Source: Myxococcales bacterium (GTDB lineage: Bacteria; Myxococcota; Myxococcia; Myxococcales; JAJYLH01). From it: a stretch of DNA of 64,000 nucleotides. Position 1 is the first letter of the stretch; the number at the start of each line of letters is the position of its first letter. Below, in pieces: positions 63,798 through 64,000 of the stretch. The notes beneath the pieces were generated by a model that saw nothing but the letters and a program-made list of their open reading frames with translations, did not search any database and was not told the origin of the DNA. Location: positions 26,385 to 90,384 of the forward strand of contig JAJYLH010000016.1 of assembly GCA_021787845.1 (NCBI GenBank), in the 5' to 3' direction. Position numbers and translations under genes: made by a program.

Positions 63798-64000
63798 ATT
63801 CGCATCGGCGCGCGAAGGGTGCCCCTCGCGGCGTTCCGCGTGCGCATCGATGTGCGAGGGGTGCCCACTCAGGCGCACCTCGTTCACATCGACGCGCGAG
63901 GGGTACCCCTTGCGGCGTCCTGCGTTCACATCGACGCGCGAGGGGTACCCCTTGCGGCGTCCTGCGTTCACATCGACGCGCGAGGGGTACCCCTTGCGGC
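63798..64000. repeat. 42-bp tandem repeat array 2 (continues beyond window)
   Basis: Units begin at 63798, 63840, 63882, 63924 and 63966, again with an exact 42-base period; the last three are identical as far as seen. Each of these has GAGGGGTACCCC. On the minus strand they read as a 14-residue repeat KGYPSRVDVNAGRR, and older units read EGHPSRADANEVRL or SGHPSHIDAHAERR. The period and GYP position match array 1. Confidence 0.92.

Noticed and set aside
63749..64000. A plus-strand gene starting at 63749 and running through array 2
   Set aside because: It has a fair ribosome site, but the product becomes Arg/His-rich repeat (RSHRRARGTPCGVL) with no recognisable fold and leaves the window. There is not enough support to call it.

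Overview
The window reads as one chromosomal stretch of a very GC-rich, Gram-negative, delta-proteobacterium-like organism, most likely a member of the Myxococcota. The evidence is a PilZ domain of the type common in myxobacteria, a Ser/Thr kinase with the HRDVSxxN catalytic loop frequent in that group, a MopE-type Cys/Asp motif and a C-terminal GC + membrane segment + arginine tail resembling MYXO-CTERM sorting signals. A Cys-rich CGNGxxExGExCDDGN motif, many exported Ig-like, beta-propeller and beta-barrel proteins, and strong third-codon GC bias point the same way. I recognise no phage, plasmid backbone, rRNA, tRNA or CRISPR array. This taxonomic call is inference from gene families, not from a marker-gene comparison.

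Layout. 1-1197 (minus): zinc alcohol dehydrogenase (cut by the window edge) and its TetR regulator. 1305-6413 (minus): DUF2760 protein plus two Hsp70-family proteins whose reading frames abut exactly. 6924-16162 (minus): exported proteins (CHAP/MopE protein, small secreted protein, beta-barrel/OmpA protein, giant Ig-repeat lipoprotein). 16348-22061 (plus): alpha/beta hydrolase, a pseudo-receiver/PilZ-like membrane protein and a PilZ-Hsp70 fusion. 22152-27298 (minus): O-methyltransferase, then a translationally coupled operon of two propeller-like lipoproteins and a beta-barrel. 27519-31141: accessory and repeat-rich region with a transporter remnant, an orphan gene, a 65-bp tandem array, a SAM methyltransferase and dispersed palindromic repeats. 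31142-34643 (minus): pnp, rpsO and a small membrane protein. 34847-37674 (plus): cyclic-nucleotide-binding protein, GT4 glycosyltransferase and a flippase-like membrane protein. 37773-45198 (minus): complete cbb3 oxidase locus ccoI-ccoS-ccoNO-ccoQ-ccoP-ccoG, with a divergent SafE-like gene. 45951-49276: DksA-type zinc finger, NtrC-type regulator, sigma-region-4-like protein and MerR regulator. 49539-54075 (minus): two-ring AAA+ Clp ATPase, DUF2520 protein and Ser/Thr kinase. 54197-58396 (plus): udk, then pstC-pstA-pstB-phoU behind a four-unit Pho box. 58833-60311 (minus): glgA. 60312-64000: repeat-rich tail with one lipoprotein gene between two 42-bp tandem arrays.

How the genes work together. 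The cbb3 locus encodes oxidase subunits, copper loading (CcoI, CcoG) and assembly (CcoS). The pst-phoU genes are a phosphate import and signalling unit lacking pstS here. rpsO and pnp form the usual ribosome/RNA-decay pair. The most unusual gene content is Hsp70-related: three Hsp70-family genes lie within 21 kb, one fused to a PilZ domain with an intact c-di-GMP motif but an eroded nucleotide-binding domain. The most unusual DNA is non-coding. It includes nested palindromes bordered by inverted CCGGTTGACRCAC-type arms at several intergenic sites, and tandem arrays of 65 bp and (twice) 42 bp units that share a GGGTAYCC core.
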